Positions 44,055-55,959 of a stretch of 64,000 nucleotides of DNA are shown piece after piece (position 1 is the stretch's first letter; every line of letters starts with the position of its first letter). The notes beneath the pieces were generated by a model that ran no database searches, was not told the DNA's origin, and was given only the letters and a program-made list of their open reading frames with translations. Source of the stretch: Reticulitermes lucifugus. Taxonomy: Eukaryota; Arthropoda; Insecta; Blattodea; Rhinotermitidae. Where the stretch lies: the NCBI GenBank assembly GCA_026260175.1, contig JAKCWW010000421.1, forward strand, positions 3,006-67,005, in the 5' to 3' direction. The position numbers and the translations under genes were made by a program.

Positions 44055-46725
44055 TGTTTGTGTTTAGCCTTATAAATCATTTCGTCCTATTGAATTGTCC
44101 AGAATTGTTGGCTTTAAAACTTTGTAAATATTTATAACTGATTATAATTCAGTGTTCTTTAAAAATGTTTCCTTGTTGGTTTATTGTGTGACGTAAAGTG
44201 TGTTGTTTAGTTACGAATATTCAGTTTTGTAGATAGTGCTTATTCTAAAATCACTTTAATAAAATATCTTCATTCAATAACAATTTACGTATGTGGTTAT
44301 AGGATTTTTTTTAAATAACTTTTTTATAGGGGGTCTACTTGAGTGCCAGTAGACAAGGACAGAGAAGCAATTTACGATATCGGTAATTAACTTAGTGTCC
44401 GTAAAGAGAATTGAACACGAGTTTGGGGGTCCTCCTGTGTTTCGCTAACACTATGCATAGTCTCGCTCTCGAGCCGTTAATTAAGCTTATGTCTTACGCT
44501 GTGCAGCACCACTGTTGTTTAAACGTAGCCTGTGAAGTCTCTTCCATCTTTCCATTTCCTGGTCTTTTCTGTGCGTTTCTGGTTCTACCACAGATCCGTA
44601 TTACTTATTCGTTATTACGAGCGCTGTATGGTATTGAATATTAATGTGGTCACCCTTACTGAGTGAATTTCAAGAACTAAGTTTTGATAGTATTTCATTC
44701 CGATCGCCAAACTCTCACAGTCGAAGGACAATAGCAGCATAACATTCTCATCATCATACTTAGAAATATGGATTATTTAATATCTGATTTTTTAAAATAA
44801 AATGCTTTCCTTTAATAAAATTATTGTTTCACAGCACTTAAAAGTCTTCCAAAATATATACTTATTCTAATGGGGTTATGATAGTCTCCATTTTGTTAGG
44901 CAGGAACGCCGTTAATTTTGATGTTATGTAAACTGCTGATTTTAGAGCCACAGTGATGGATACTGGAGTCTTCTGTGATTGTGGAACCACACAAGAAACA
45001 TTGCTAAAAACTCGTAAGTTTTTAAATTCTGGAAGTACTCACAGTTATTAACGTGGTAATTACACATTTAATTTATTTTATAAATAGTTTCAGATATACG
45101 TTAAGCTCGGCAAATGATTTGTGTCAAGGAATGATATTAGTAATTGAACAACAGTATTGACAGCATTAACACACAGAGCACGATTACTGACGGTACGGTA
45201 GTAGAAGGACTTGCACTGAGGATGTCACACATGGCACTACATTGGCTATGTCCACCACTCACATGACCCAGGATCACTGTAGTCGATTTATTTCCTTTGT
45301 TTCAACATTCAAAACAACTTACAGCTGTGCTCATATTGTTAAATGCTGGACATGTTTATAGGTTATACGCACGCACGCACACACACGCACACACACTTGC
45401 GCGCGGAGTAAGTTCCCTTGCACCTTTTCTTACAGACGCGAGACACTGATATTACAAGTCTTCATGTTTAAAACGTTCAGTTCACCAACGCCACCTTACC
45501 TTTCTTCAGTTGTTTCAAATGGACCAAGCAGCTTTCTCCACTCTCATTTTATTTCCTTTACAAAAGGGAATCTGGCATCCGCAGGACACGACAGTTATTT
45601 TGCCAGAGACACGTACGCGCCAGCTGTTGCTCGTGTGTTGTGCTGGAGCCAGAACGGTTAATTCCTTGCACACGCACTAATCAGTTGACACTTGTCAAGC
45701 TAAATGGCGGCAAAAGCCGCCTTCAGCGAGTGGATCGACATCAGGGTTGTGTAGCATGTGCTAGATTTTCTGTCACTCGCTTGACATTTGACTTCTGCCA
45801 CAGTGCCACACGGATTTACCGGCTGGTCATCCCTGGGCATCAGCGGATGACGTCCGGTTGCTGGACGTCCGTGTGGTTACTGGACGCCGGAAACGAGTGG
45901 GGGCGCTGTGTCTCGGCAGTGTTTGCCGGATGGTGCACAGGTTGCAAGAGGAGAAAACAAAGAGTGGGAGGAGAACAGTTGTATAAAAGAACACTTTAAA
46001 ACGTCATGACGAATGTGGAATAAAGAAGAGCAAATAGCAGACATGTTTAGTGTAAAGTGCAATCGAAGTTGGAACCTACAGAAATGGAGATCTGATGGAG
46101 GAAAGAAACCTATGCGTCAGGAAAATTACAGTAATAACCGGGTAGTGAAATAGACTTATTTTTTAGAGGGGTTTGTACTCGTGTGTGTGCTTCAGCATTA
46201 CAGGTCATTTCATTCAACTTAAGAGATTTTCGCACACGTCTGTAATTAAACACACAAACCACCGCAACACTTATGTTCATAGGGGGCAACGTCGTTATGA
46301 AGAAACATAATTTTTAAATTAATTTTCTTACGCTGATGAAAATTGTGACGCAAACATTTTGTATTACATCGAAATTTTGAGCCAAAGAGGGAATATTTTT
46401 ACGTTCATGTTTTTTCTTACGGGGTTTAGTCATTTGCATCAGCCATATTGTGGAAATATGTTTCATTACCGAATAGGAGTTTACTCTCATTTGAATGAAG
46501 CCACTTGCGCAATATGCCTAACTGGTACGTATAAGCATAAGTCTTGCATACAGGTAAAAATATGGATATGGAAGATAACGGCGCATATTATAACTTTTTG
46601 ATTGAATTTCTTGTGGTCAGTTTACGCGATTTAGTCAAGAACCGTTTATTTTGCACGTGTAATGAGAGACAAAGTGAAAATTTGCGAGAACTAATGTAAC
46701 GAGATTTGAAGTTCTCACAGCAAGG
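44055..46725. other. Unannotated DNA
   Basis: It includes a (CA/CG)n tract at 45370-45405 and a locally G+C-rich patch (45590-45960) with a 119-codon plus-strand frame and a small tandem duplication (tccggttgctggacg type, about 45850-45890). No domain is visible in that frame. Confidence 0.45.
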
Positions 46726-46729
46726 GTGC

Positions 46730-46975
46730 AGAGGATTCAGGTCTTGGGGTGTGACGTTATGTCGACGTTTCGAAGTAATGTACTGCCTTCGAAACTTCGG
46801 AAACCACCCACCCAACGACATAGCGTCACATCCCTGAAAACCGGAATCCTTGCGATTTTAAGTTTTTTTTTCACACTGTTGATGAAGACTCAAGTCTTCT
46901 GGGGTGTTACGCCATATCGACGAGTAAATAGTTACGGACGTTTCGAAGGAACGTGTGACTGTGCTTGGACTGCTA
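46730..46975. mobile_element. Foldback repeat remnants (ACGU family)
   Basis: Two pieces: gtgtgacgttatgtcgacgt followed by an inverted gccttcgaaacttcgg (46749-46805), and ggtgttacgccatatcgacg with ttacggacgtttcgaaggaa (46903-46952). Both keep the GAAACGUC half of the hammerhead in reverse but lack the 5' core. They may be one rearranged insertion or two. Confidence 0.5.
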
Positions 46976-47239
46976 GCTATCGAAGTCTATAATCAAGTGA
47001 AACTCTGAAACCTTGAACCTAGTAAAATTTGTTTTGCTGTGATATCAGCCTCTATTGACAGGACGCTTGAACTCTGTAAGACCGTAGTACTTTGGACAGT
47101 ATGTATGCATGTGTGTAAGTGTACATGTGTGCATGTGTTAGCACATAAGACTTATCCAACGAAGTAAATACCGTAATATTGTGCTAAGATACCTGAAGTG
47201 GTTTTGTGCCTACCTAAACGGAGAAGTTGGAATAAATTA

Positions 47240-47440
47240 GCATCTCTTATGAAACCCGATGATTTATTACTCTACGCACAAGACCTCGCTGTAGGACCCT
47301 ATCACGTGCGAAATCCAGCCTTCAATCTCATATTCCGCGTCTTTTATGTCTATTTTAATATCCTCTCTTCTACGTTTAGGCTAGGTTTCCACTGGTCTAT
47401 TTTGTTCGGGTTTTCAATTTCAATTTCTGTGTATATTTCT
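47240..47440 (-). mobile_element. LINE 3' tail (family L1), reversed
   Basis: Minus-strand reading gives KPEQNRPVET, then PKRRREDIKIDIKDAEY, then EGWISHVIGSYSEVLCVE, aligning with the KPEGKRPLGRPRRRWEDNI..GVDWIHLAQDR order of the family. The leucine-rich plus-strand frame over it is a shadow. Confidence 0.65.
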
Positions 47441-47699
47441 AGTTTGCCCCACGCATACTGTGATTAGGCTATATGCCCCTCCCATCTTATCCTAACAGTA
47501 TTCGTTGAATATTATAATATATGCGGCTCCCTATTACGTATTTTTCACGCCTCCTCTTCCTTCCTGCCTCTTTGGCCCAGATATTCTCGGCAGCACGTAT
47601 TATCAACCGCTGTCACTTCATTACTTTGAAATATTTCATTTTTAGAACTTGCACTAGTTTCAATTGAAACAGATACGTCATCTTATTACACTGAATTTT

Positions 47700-47875
47700 T
47701 GTGCCATATTAATTACCTTATGATTTACTTGCTACATGTTTCGATCTCAAAGGCCATCTTCAGGGCTGTTGTTCAATAACATCAAGAGAATAAACACTTC
47801 TGTTATTGTACTCGATGTTACTGGATGATTTCCGTGAAGATGATCTTTGAGATCGGAAGTTGAGAAAAATCATAA
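47700..47875. mobile_element. Short foldback with divergent hammerhead motifs
   Basis: Left arm, minus strand 47731-47768: CUGAAGA, GAAA and the ACAUGU palindrome are intact, but stems I and II are weak. Right arm, plus strand about 47831-47870: stem II GAUCU/AGAUC is perfect while both core boxes deviate. The arms are only about 60 bp apart. It is again a minus-left, plus-right layout. Confidence 0.6.
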
Positions 47876-47899
47876 TACAAATAAGTTTGGCATGTAGAA

Positions 47900-50275
47900 A
47901 TCAGTGTACGTACTGTGATCGTGTAATTTTGTTGCATTATTTGTTTGTGTTCTTTAAATACGAAAGCCCATGCTGAATACCTATACAAAACAAATAGCAA
48001 AGTTACAGTTTAGTGGGCTGTGTATCAGTTTCTTTATATTTCGAGGCAGAATACGGGAAGACCCTAGGTTCTGAACTGAACAGTAGCAAACATTCCCCCA
48101 GTTTAACCTCTTCTTAATTTTCTTTTTGTGTTGACATTTTTGAATGTCTTTCGTTATAATTTTATTTTGCTTACGAAAATGCAGGATGAAACAATAATCC
48201 GCTGGGTAGTATTTTGCCGTCTACTGAAGAGTTCACGTGCCCTTTGAGCACGGCGGCATTGTCCTCTCTATCGAACTGTAGCCTGTCAGGAGTCATTGTC
48301 TCTTCGTGTCCAACCTTGTTCAACAGAGGCTAATTTATGGAGGCGATAAAAAGGCTACAGATTTTAAGTGTAATTGTGTGACTGAGACATGAAAAGTAAC
48401 TCTATAGCTCGTGTAAGTTCGGCCAAATGGCTTTCGATTTGATTGTTTCTCCATCCTTCCACAGATATCATCTCAGCCATCAGTACAATAAGACCGACCC
48501 TGTGCTGCACGATTACCCACTTCATCAGGCTCATTCCTAGCAGACTCATTCGTTTCGTTGTTTTTCTGCTCAGTATTTCTAAAAAGATCATCGAGTGTAA
48601 TCGGCATGGAGAGTTCTTAGTCTAAGTAGTTTTCAGAGGCTCCAAAAATAAGTCTTAACATTTAATTTTAATAATTTTTAGAATGTAGCTACGAAATGAG
48701 TTAAAATTCGACTTGTTTTAGGCAATTTTATAAAACAGTAGCTCTAAGAATATCAAAGCTGGTCTCTGCATCACATATATGGACGGTCAGGTCTCTTTTC
48801 CTTTGGGTTGATATTCATAAAATATTTATGTGTTACGGATTTCTCCGCCTTCTCAATAAACTTATCTCATATTCTTCTGTATCTTTTCTGATCCCAAATA
48901 CCTCCAATTATTTTCTTGTTTCCTGGCTGCCAAGTTGACTTCTGGTTTGTATTCGGGACGTGCGGTTCGAAGTTCGGTCGGTCACCGACGGTTTTCGCGA
49001 CTGAATATTTTAGTGGTTGTTGCCAGCCACTCAGATAAATGTCGCGATACTACGTAAATTAGGCAGCTACACCTTCTTTCTTTATCCTTTCTAGTTAATT
49101 ATTCATTAATTATCCTGACATTTGGAGCTGTACGATGTTAGATACTGACAGCGTCTTTAAATAATCCGCGAACAATATTCTTGCTGTATTTACGACCAAG
49201 CATTCGGTATTAAGTCACAAGCCTTTAGGATCTATCCGCTGTCGGTTTGTCGAAATTCAGCACTTTATTGCTATATGTACTACATACACTTCTTAAATGA
49301 AAGTTACTATGTATTACACATTACGTGGTCATATTTTACTACTCCGTATGTTTCAGTAAACAGACATCTTTAGGCATTTTTGTCGTGTTGTAATATACGG
49401 CTGTAAATTTCTGCTACATTAAAAATGTCGTGGACAGAATTTCTTGTCTGTCTTATGTGCGATTACGTATTTATTAAATTAGCAGTATGTTACTCATAAA
49501 AACCATATATTATAGCAATTAATAATAACGATTTAGTTATGGAGATTGAAGTTAGAAACATAATTAGAAACATAACATAAGAAAATATTCCATTTATGCA
49601 AGTATATCTTCATATCGAACAGATTTTCAGTTACTTTTACTGTCTTAAGAGAGTTTTAGATCTGTATAGTAACAGAACTTGTTTTTAGAAAAACTGTGGA
49701 ATGATTTCCATAAACACTGTATCCAGTTTATGCTCTTTCTGAAATACCAGAAAGTCTCGTGCGCTGACGAACAGGTATTTTAGAAATGACATGTTAGACT
49801 GTACTAATCTGTTATCAGTCGAGGGACGACACCTACTCCCATTTGACCGTCCAGTCTGTTGAAAGACGAAGCACACACCCAGACATACAATTCAGTTCAA
49901 TGCATTACAGATGGTTTCTCTGCCTTCTTTGCACTAGGAACGTAAAATTAATTCACATGCAGACAATTTCTGTCCGTTTGTTATGGTGTATCATATCCAA
50001 ACCTTCTGAAACAAACGTTGTCGGATAAACACACTTTACTTACGTTAATATGAGTTCTAATTTGTCATGTTCGCAAGAAAAGCTAGTGTAGTGCGTACAA
50101 AGTTAAATGCAGTCCTAAATCTGCTTTCGAAGTAGAGTTCGTGTTTGAAACAGTGAGTGTGTAACGAAATAGAGAGAAAATGATTCTTGACTATGTGTTG
50201 TTTGGACTGCTTAGAACAGTCGATTTATGTATGCGACGTTATGGAATGGATTATCACATTTCGTTGCTTGTTATT
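47900..50275. other. Unannotated AT-rich DNA
   Basis: No gene recognised. A weak hammerhead-like string on the minus strand at 49340-49385 and a 75-codon frame at 48364-48591 (-) were considered and not accepted. Confidence 0.5.
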
Positions 50276-50281
50276 ACTTTA

Positions 50282-50682
50282 CGTGCTTCCCCAATTTTTT
50301 GCTCGCGGACCCCTTTTCCCTTTAAAAAATAACCATGGATCCTCACATCCTTGTTCACGTAAATATAGAGCGTCCGGATGATAGGTATCCAAGATTAAAA
50401 ATTTGTATCTCAGAACTGATTTTAGATAGATACTAATACATACCAGTGGTATGCATAACAATGAATTGCATGATTTGATCTTACTTAAAATGATTGTCGC
50501 TCGGTTTGTGGTTGCAGGAATTTTCTTGATTAGCTATTCTAATGGTCATACGAAATAAACATATCGCCAATTAAATAATTTCCTCAATTTTTTAACAGAA
50601 CAATATTCCTTTCATTAAAAAATAAATAAACTTCAAGAAAGCCATCACAGAAATGTATCCAAGGATCCCCTGGGAACTACTG
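50282..50682. mobile_element. hAT-like MITE
   Basis: The left end cgtgcttccccaattttttg followed by ctcgcggacccc, and the right end ggatcccctgggaactactg, are related in inverted orientation and match the usual hAT (Charlie-like) wording. It is about 400 bp with no transposase. I could not find an 8-bp target duplication, so the exact ends are approximate. Confidence 0.7.
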
Positions 50683-50689
50683 CTGTTCG

Positions 50690-51960
50690 TAATTAAATCA
50701 AGACTATGAACGAACTCAATTATGGAGAGAAAACAAGTGTTAATTGATAGCGATGACTAAAGGAGGCTAAGGTTTACCGCATGTATATTGCACGTAATGT
50801 AATTCAGTACACAGTATGCCTACTCGATGCGTAATGAAACTGTTAAGTCGTATGAATTACGATGGGCTGTAACATGAAAAGGGCAAGTAAAGAAGGCTGA
50901 CGTAAAGTAGTTAACACTTACTTCAGAGAAATATAGTACACAGAATTTAAATCTGTGGTTATACATATTTAGATACAGCAGTAAAAATCGTTAATTAATC
51001 CCACAACAATATTTTTGTCTGCAACTAATAAACTCCACTGAGTTACGTAAATTACCAAAGGCCTACGTTTACTCGAACCTCGACTATACTTTTAACATTA
51101 TGTTGAATTTAATTCTAAAAGAACTAGTGCTCTTTGTTACTTTGCTGGGTATGAAACGTGACACGAAGTTTCTGTTTGTCTGAAGCACAGATTGAATGGC
51201 ACGCACGTCTGTAATTACATTCTGTTATAGCATCAAATACTTTAATCAAACAAAGCAGAAGGGTGTTATGTGTGGGAGACCACCCACTCTTCTCATCAGC
51301 GATTGAATAAAAGTCTACATAAAGTTTATCAAGTTAATTTGAAAGAGAGAATGGAACTGCAGCCTCCCGCCGACTGTGATGAACATTATTCTGTACGTGA
51401 GTACTGGTGCTCTGTAAATCAAGATGGAGCTCGTCTCGAATAGAAATCATAATGGTAATGATAATCACGCTCTGTTTGTCTGAAGAACGAACAATACCTT
51501 CTGGCGGTGCTTATGAAATGATTGCAGCAAACACCGTCCTCTCAGCATTACATTAAACAATACGTTTCCTACCTTGCTTACACCCAATGGAACGCAAACC
51601 TGTAGTCGTCATATCGACAGTATGGAGCTAGCGAAAGCTCGCTCCATGCAGCCGTATCGCGCGTGAGAATCTAATAATCCCTCAGCTAGTGAGAAATTTC
51701 CCCCAATTTTTATGCAACCCAAAGGCTCATTGCTGTGTTCACAGCAGCCCACCAAAGAATCAGCCCAAGACAAAGGTTGTGAGTAAGGTTTTGTAACATT
51801 CTGTTCTTTATTGTTGAGCTTGAGCTGGAGGACCACTCCTTTTCGGCTGGCCGTGACTTCTTGTACTGTATATTTACATCTACTCCTATATCTGGAGGCC
51901 ATCTCCTCCATCAGCAAGTTGAGGATACGCCGTGCTGTAGTGACAAGGGCCGCACGAACT
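50690..51960. other. Unannotated DNA
   Basis: A 102-codon minus-strand frame (51609-51917) has no recognised domain. Nothing else stands out. Confidence 0.45.
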
Positions 51961-51974
51961 TAATACCGATACTT
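51961..51974 (+). repeat. Left target-site duplication of SINE A
   Basis: taataccgatactt; its partner taatatcgatactt at 52254-52267 differs at one base. Confidence 0.85.
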
Positions 51975-52253
51975 TTCTTTTTTGTGAGTGAAGGGCCCCG
52001 CAGCAGATGCTACGGACGCACCGCAGCCTTCAGGCTTCTTGTGAAACCCTGTGATGAAGATGATTAGTTGTTCTTTTTTCCTTGTGATGGAAAAAATGGA
52101 ATGAAATTGACAGGGGAAAACCGAAGTACTCGGGGAAAACCCTGCCCCAGTGCCACTTTGTCCACTACAAATCACCATGGACTGACCCGGGATGGAACCT
52201 GGGTCTCCGCGGTGAGAGGCCGGCGATTAACCGCCTGAGCCATGGCACGGCCC
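51975..52253 (-). mobile_element. tRNA-derived SINE, family A
   Basis: The minus strand starts gggccgtgccatggctcagg at 52253, with a box-B-like ggttccatcccggg near 52184-52197. It continues through the shared body and ends at the T-rich (minus A-rich) end near 51975. Fourteen-base target duplications with one difference bound it, which indicates a moderately young insertion. Confidence 0.92.
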
Positions 52254-52269
52254 TAATATCGATACTTAG

Positions 52270-53045
52270 AATACGCATCCTGAAATACTGAACTACCCTT
52301 AATTAGTGAGTCAGGAAGCTGAAACGGGTAGGGAGTGTAACATACACTGAAAATGGGAATTATTACATCTTGGTTTGAACACTTCAAGAGAAAAGGCCAC
52401 ATGTGACGTTTAGCAGTTGGCGGTGTTTCTTTTAAGCTGAACTGGATCATATCAGATTAGCGTGCGCGGGACTGAGGTGCTTCAGGATCATCTGTCATGG
52501 TTGGCTTCTTTAATCACGGTTGTGAACCTTCTTATTTCTAAAAGCCGAGATTATCTGTCATTTCTTAATGCCCAGTGACGCTCTGGTTCGTGTCGATTCA
52601 CTCATCAGATTAATTCCTCATTTGGCCGAAGACGGAAGCAGAGCCAGCTTCTAAAACGCGGTGCTGTTGTTACAAAACAGAAGATGGATAATGCTCGGAA
52701 TGTAAAACTGACTAGGCAATGTCTTGGCCACTGGAATTATTGTCAGATTTTCGAGAAAGACCGTGTACCGTGGAGCTAGGTGGTTATATCTAATTACATG
52801 TAGTCAGTTACGTGAACGAGCTTATTACCTATACTCAGTTCTTCTAATCAAATACAATAGACTAGGGCAGTCAATGAATTGTGTGGTAAACATTTTGACA
52901 CCTATTTGGAAGGCGTTAGATTTTATTTCCGGTCTATTTGAACGGCATGATAAATGTTAGTCACATTTGATAAACTTACAGGAAGAGCATTTCACGTAAG
53001 CATTACAGAAAAAGTTGTCTTAAGATATTTATGTCATCGACACAA
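52270..53045. other. Unannotated DNA
   Basis: No feature recognised. Confidence 0.5.
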
Positions 53046-53049
53046 CTGA

Positions 53050-53180
53050 TTGTGCTATATTGTATCATAAAATGTGGCTACATGTTTCGCCCAATTAAAT
53101 GATCATCCTCAGGCCACTCGTGCACATAAAACCAAAATTACAATTGCAAATTTCATTTCGGGTTAGAATGAGATGTCTGT
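53050..53180 (-). mobile_element. Penelope-type repeat remnant
   Basis: Contains the hammerhead at 53074-53117. The wording around it (tgtatcataaaatgtggcta, and attgcaaatttcatttcg on the far side) resembles the other ACAUGU-family copies only at the ribozyme. Confidence 0.6.
53074..53117 (-). ncRNA. Hammerhead ribozyme, intact core, weak stem II
   Basis: Minus strand: stem I GUGGC (53117-53113) pairs perfectly with GCCAC (53078-53074). CUGAGGA is at 53112-53106 and GAAA at 53088-53085, followed by the ACAUGU palindrome. Predicted cleavage lies between 53079 and 53078. Stem II is imperfect, so activity may be reduced. Confidence 0.75.
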
Positions 53181-53189
53181 TACACAGTG

Positions 53190-54180
53190 CATATAAATAA
53201 AATTTCAACGTTGTTTAAAAAGTTGTCCGCTCTGTCGAACCGCTAAGTTATATTTAATTCGTTCGGTAAGGTATGGAGTGTAAAATAATGGGCCATAAGC
53301 TACATATCCCAAAAATACGATTTAATACTTTGCTGCTGAAGCGGTGCTAACACTGAAATTTCATTTTTATTTTGAATTTCACTGACACTCCTGTGTCAGA
53401 TCATTTAAAACAATAGAGTTTGTAGCGTCAGCGTAGAGTGAATTAAAATGCCTGCAAATGGTGCAAGATGTTAACAAGATCCCTCTCTACTCGACGACTG
53501 TAATACAGAGTAGGCCTATGTGCGACGAACTTCTCCCCGTTTCTTTCTTCAAATAGAAATTACGTAATATTAAAACTGTTATTTTGTAACTGTTTTCGTA
53601 AAACATTCTGCTTCCTCCCGGCGAATAAAGAGGGAGTAACAGTAACTAGGGGTGTAACAGTAGTTACATTACTGGTGTACGGACAGCTAATGTGCCACTG
53701 TAGCGGCACTTGCAAAATGGCACCGAATTCTCAGCAGAAGGCACTCCCCCCCCACTTCTTTTTCTCTCTCTTCTTTTATCCTCAGAGGGTGTATACGGTC
53801 GTGTTGGGTATCTTATGTAGCTTAGCAACATGTCTCATTTAACTGCAATATGCCACGTACCTGCAATTTTGTAAACAAAAACGTTACTGCCAGTCACTCT
53901 CAGCGGCTTAACCGAACGCTGGTGCATTAAACATCTAAAACCATTTAATGACCCAATGTGTAACCGCTTAGATAACTTCAACCTCGTGACATTGAAGTCT
54001 GTGTACATTGTGAGCATAACTTGCTTAAATCTGTAGGATGTATTATCGGAATTAGTCTAGTCGTAGTGAACCACTGCAATCCGCCGGTATTGTGCTTATG
54101 CATTATCCACAGTCATAGAGAATGGTCTAGCAGGCGTGCATATTGTGAAGTGGCCTGATAGGAACTGATGTGGAGAACCA
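53190..54180. other. Unannotated DNA
   Basis: No gene or repeat recognised. A C-rich then T/C-rich tract lies at 53746-53780. Confidence 0.5.
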
Positions 54181-54189
54181 TGCTTTCAG

Positions 54190-54450
54190 ATATGATTATT
54201 TTGTACTGCCCACGAAACATTTTGGTCTGAAAACCTTGGGGTACCTAAGAAGAAGTGGGAGGATAATATTAAACTGGATCTTCAAGAAAGACGACATGAG
54301 CACGTGGACTGGAATTATCTGGATCAGAATAGTGCCCAGTGGAAGGCTCTTGTGAAAACGGTGATGAGCTTTCGAATTCCATAAACGCTGGAATTTCTTG
54401 AATAAATATTACATGCTGAAAAACCCACTCTGCTCCCATACAGTTAGGTA
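54190..54450 (+). mobile_element. LINE 3' tail (family L1)
   Basis: Reading across frames gives KKWEDNIKLDLQERRHEHVD, then WNYLDQNSAQWKALVKTVMS and a FRIP stop, the usual C-terminal end, followed by the untranslated tail with gctgaaaaacccactctgct. It is 5'-truncated. Confidence 0.82.
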
Positions 54451-54459
54451 ATTCGTAAT

Positions 54460-54780
54460 TGGCTTTCTATTAATGTGTAAGTTCGTACTTACAGTTTTCG
54501 GCTGGAAGAAGTGGATGTGTGTCGGAGTTTCTTGGTGAGGAGTGAGTGTGGTAGCTGAGATTTATAGGAGGTTTTTAGAGAATATTTTCTTGAATGTTGT
54601 GATTTTCTGTAGATGTAGTGAGTATGCACCGAAGTAATAATCAGTTGTAAGCACATGCACCACCTTTTGTGTCGTTGAAAGTCACGGGGTCTCGCCCACA
54701 GTATATTTGTATTGTATTTTATCCCTCGAATGTCTTCCTGAACATTATTAACCGCCTGATATTTGATTCTAGGCGCGATG
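54460..54780. other. Unannotated DNA
   Basis: Nothing recognised. Confidence 0.5.
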
Positions 54781-54797
54781 TTTTCTCGCAGGTAAGC
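54780..54797 (+). promoter_or_regulatory. Candidate recursive-splicing ratchet point 2 (weak)
   Basis: gttttctcgcag is followed directly by gtaagc (54792). The pyrimidine tract is short and interrupted, and no second donor lies close downstream. It is listed because it is one of only three cag/gtaag junctions seen, all on the plus strand. Confidence 0.25.
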
Positions 54798-55244
54798 TCG
54801 GACTTCTGAAATGTTATTTAGATAAGCTTTGCCTTATGAAGTCTAAAAAGGTTTCTGTTTCTTTTGTCTGTCTGCAACTTTCCACAGTCACGATGAACCA
54901 GTTGGCGTCTTCTCTTTCCTTTCGTGCGTGTACGTGTAAAAGTTAGCAGTAATCTGAAGAACATATGTAGGGCTACCGTACACATAAATCACTTAGACCT
55001 GTATTTTGTAAAGGATATTGGGAAAGAAAAAGAAGAAGCATAAATCTTAGTTTCAATAATGTATTACGGTTCTGATGCAGTAGAATCGTCTGTTTTTTCT
55101 TGTAACTGTATTCGGGATACAAAAAGCGTCTGACAAAATTTCGGAATGTAAGCTCATGATAGGAAATAAGGTATTAAAAGTGACGAAATTAGAGCTGATA
55201 GGCGAGGCTACAAGTGGTCTAAACGGTAGATATGTCGTCACTCT

Positions 55245-55445
55245 TTGTTCGTAACGTATCGAACTTCGTGGAGGTGTGTCCTTCTTGAGAAGGCAATTAC
55301 CTCTCGGCCAAAAAGCTCCTCGCCGTTTGTGGAAACTTAAATTTCATTACCGTGTTCGAACACAGTGACTCCTGTCCAGATCCATATGAATCCAATCCAC
55401 ACCTCTTAGGATCCATTCTGATATTATTCTCCCATGTACGATAGT
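55245..55445 (-). mobile_element. LINE 3' tail (family L1), reversed
   Basis: Minus strand: WENNIRMDPKRCGLDSYGS then SHCVRTR and an untranslated tail, with the start at about 55440 (catgggagaataatatcaga). It matches the DNIRMDL..GVDWIH order in more than one frame. Confidence 0.75.
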
Positions 55446-55739
55446 TTGTTTTATCTCCGTACTAGTTTATGGTGCATACATAGATACAATTGTAGTGTGT
55501 GTTGTGCACTGGCATCTGCGGAGACTGTTGATGGACATAACACGTGTCTTCTTCACTGGCGTGATCGCGCCCGAACATGTAGAAACATGTAGACATGCAT
55601 GCAGACAGGCACTGCATAAAATGCACACATAGCATAAGCTCACGCTTTACCACGATTCAAAACACCAGTACTTCCGCAATCAAAACTTTTACAACCTTTT
55701 TACAAACTTTTAACAACAATTTTAACTTATAAAATATAA

Positions 55740-55950
55740 ATTTTAATGTGTTATAATTTTAAACCAAGACAATTTATACAATATTAAGACACAAGTGCTT
55801 TTCGATCTTTCAAATTATGTAATTGAAGTGTTAGTGGCTTTCAAAAAAGAAAACCCCCTGACGATGATCTGAGGATCGAAATATATGTAGAGGTATATAT
55901 TTACAAAAGCTACAATAAAGGTGGTTTTAATAGTGCATCGGTTGATGTGA
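55740..55950 (+). mobile_element. Penelope-type repeat remnant
   Basis: Surrounds the hammerhead at 55852-55896. The rest is AT-rich without coding capacity. Confidence 0.5.
55852..55896 (+). ncRNA. Hammerhead ribozyme, intact core
   Basis: CUGACGA (55858-55864), stem II GAUC (55866-55869) pairing perfectly with GAUC (55874-55877) around UGAG, GAAA (55878-55881), then an AU-rich variant of stem III ending AUGUA with predicted cleavage after A55889. Stem I pairs CCCC with GAGG apart from one mismatch. The stem III differs from the ACAUGU consensus, so this is a divergent member. Confidence 0.68.
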
Positions 55951-55959
55951 ATATTGTTT

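Noticed and set aside
45640-45999. 119-codon plus-strand frame in a G+C-rich patch
   Set aside because: No domain. It contains a small tandem duplication, and the basic and tryptophan-rich end looks like chance translation.
48364-48591. 75-codon minus-strand frame ending in a helix-like ELTRAIELL segment
   Set aside because: No recognised domain, and another frame of the same strand is equally open. I cannot call it a gene or assign a mobile element.
49340-49385. Hammerhead-like string on the minus strand
   Set aside because: GAAACAU is present, but the 5' core and stems do not fit. Too weak to list.
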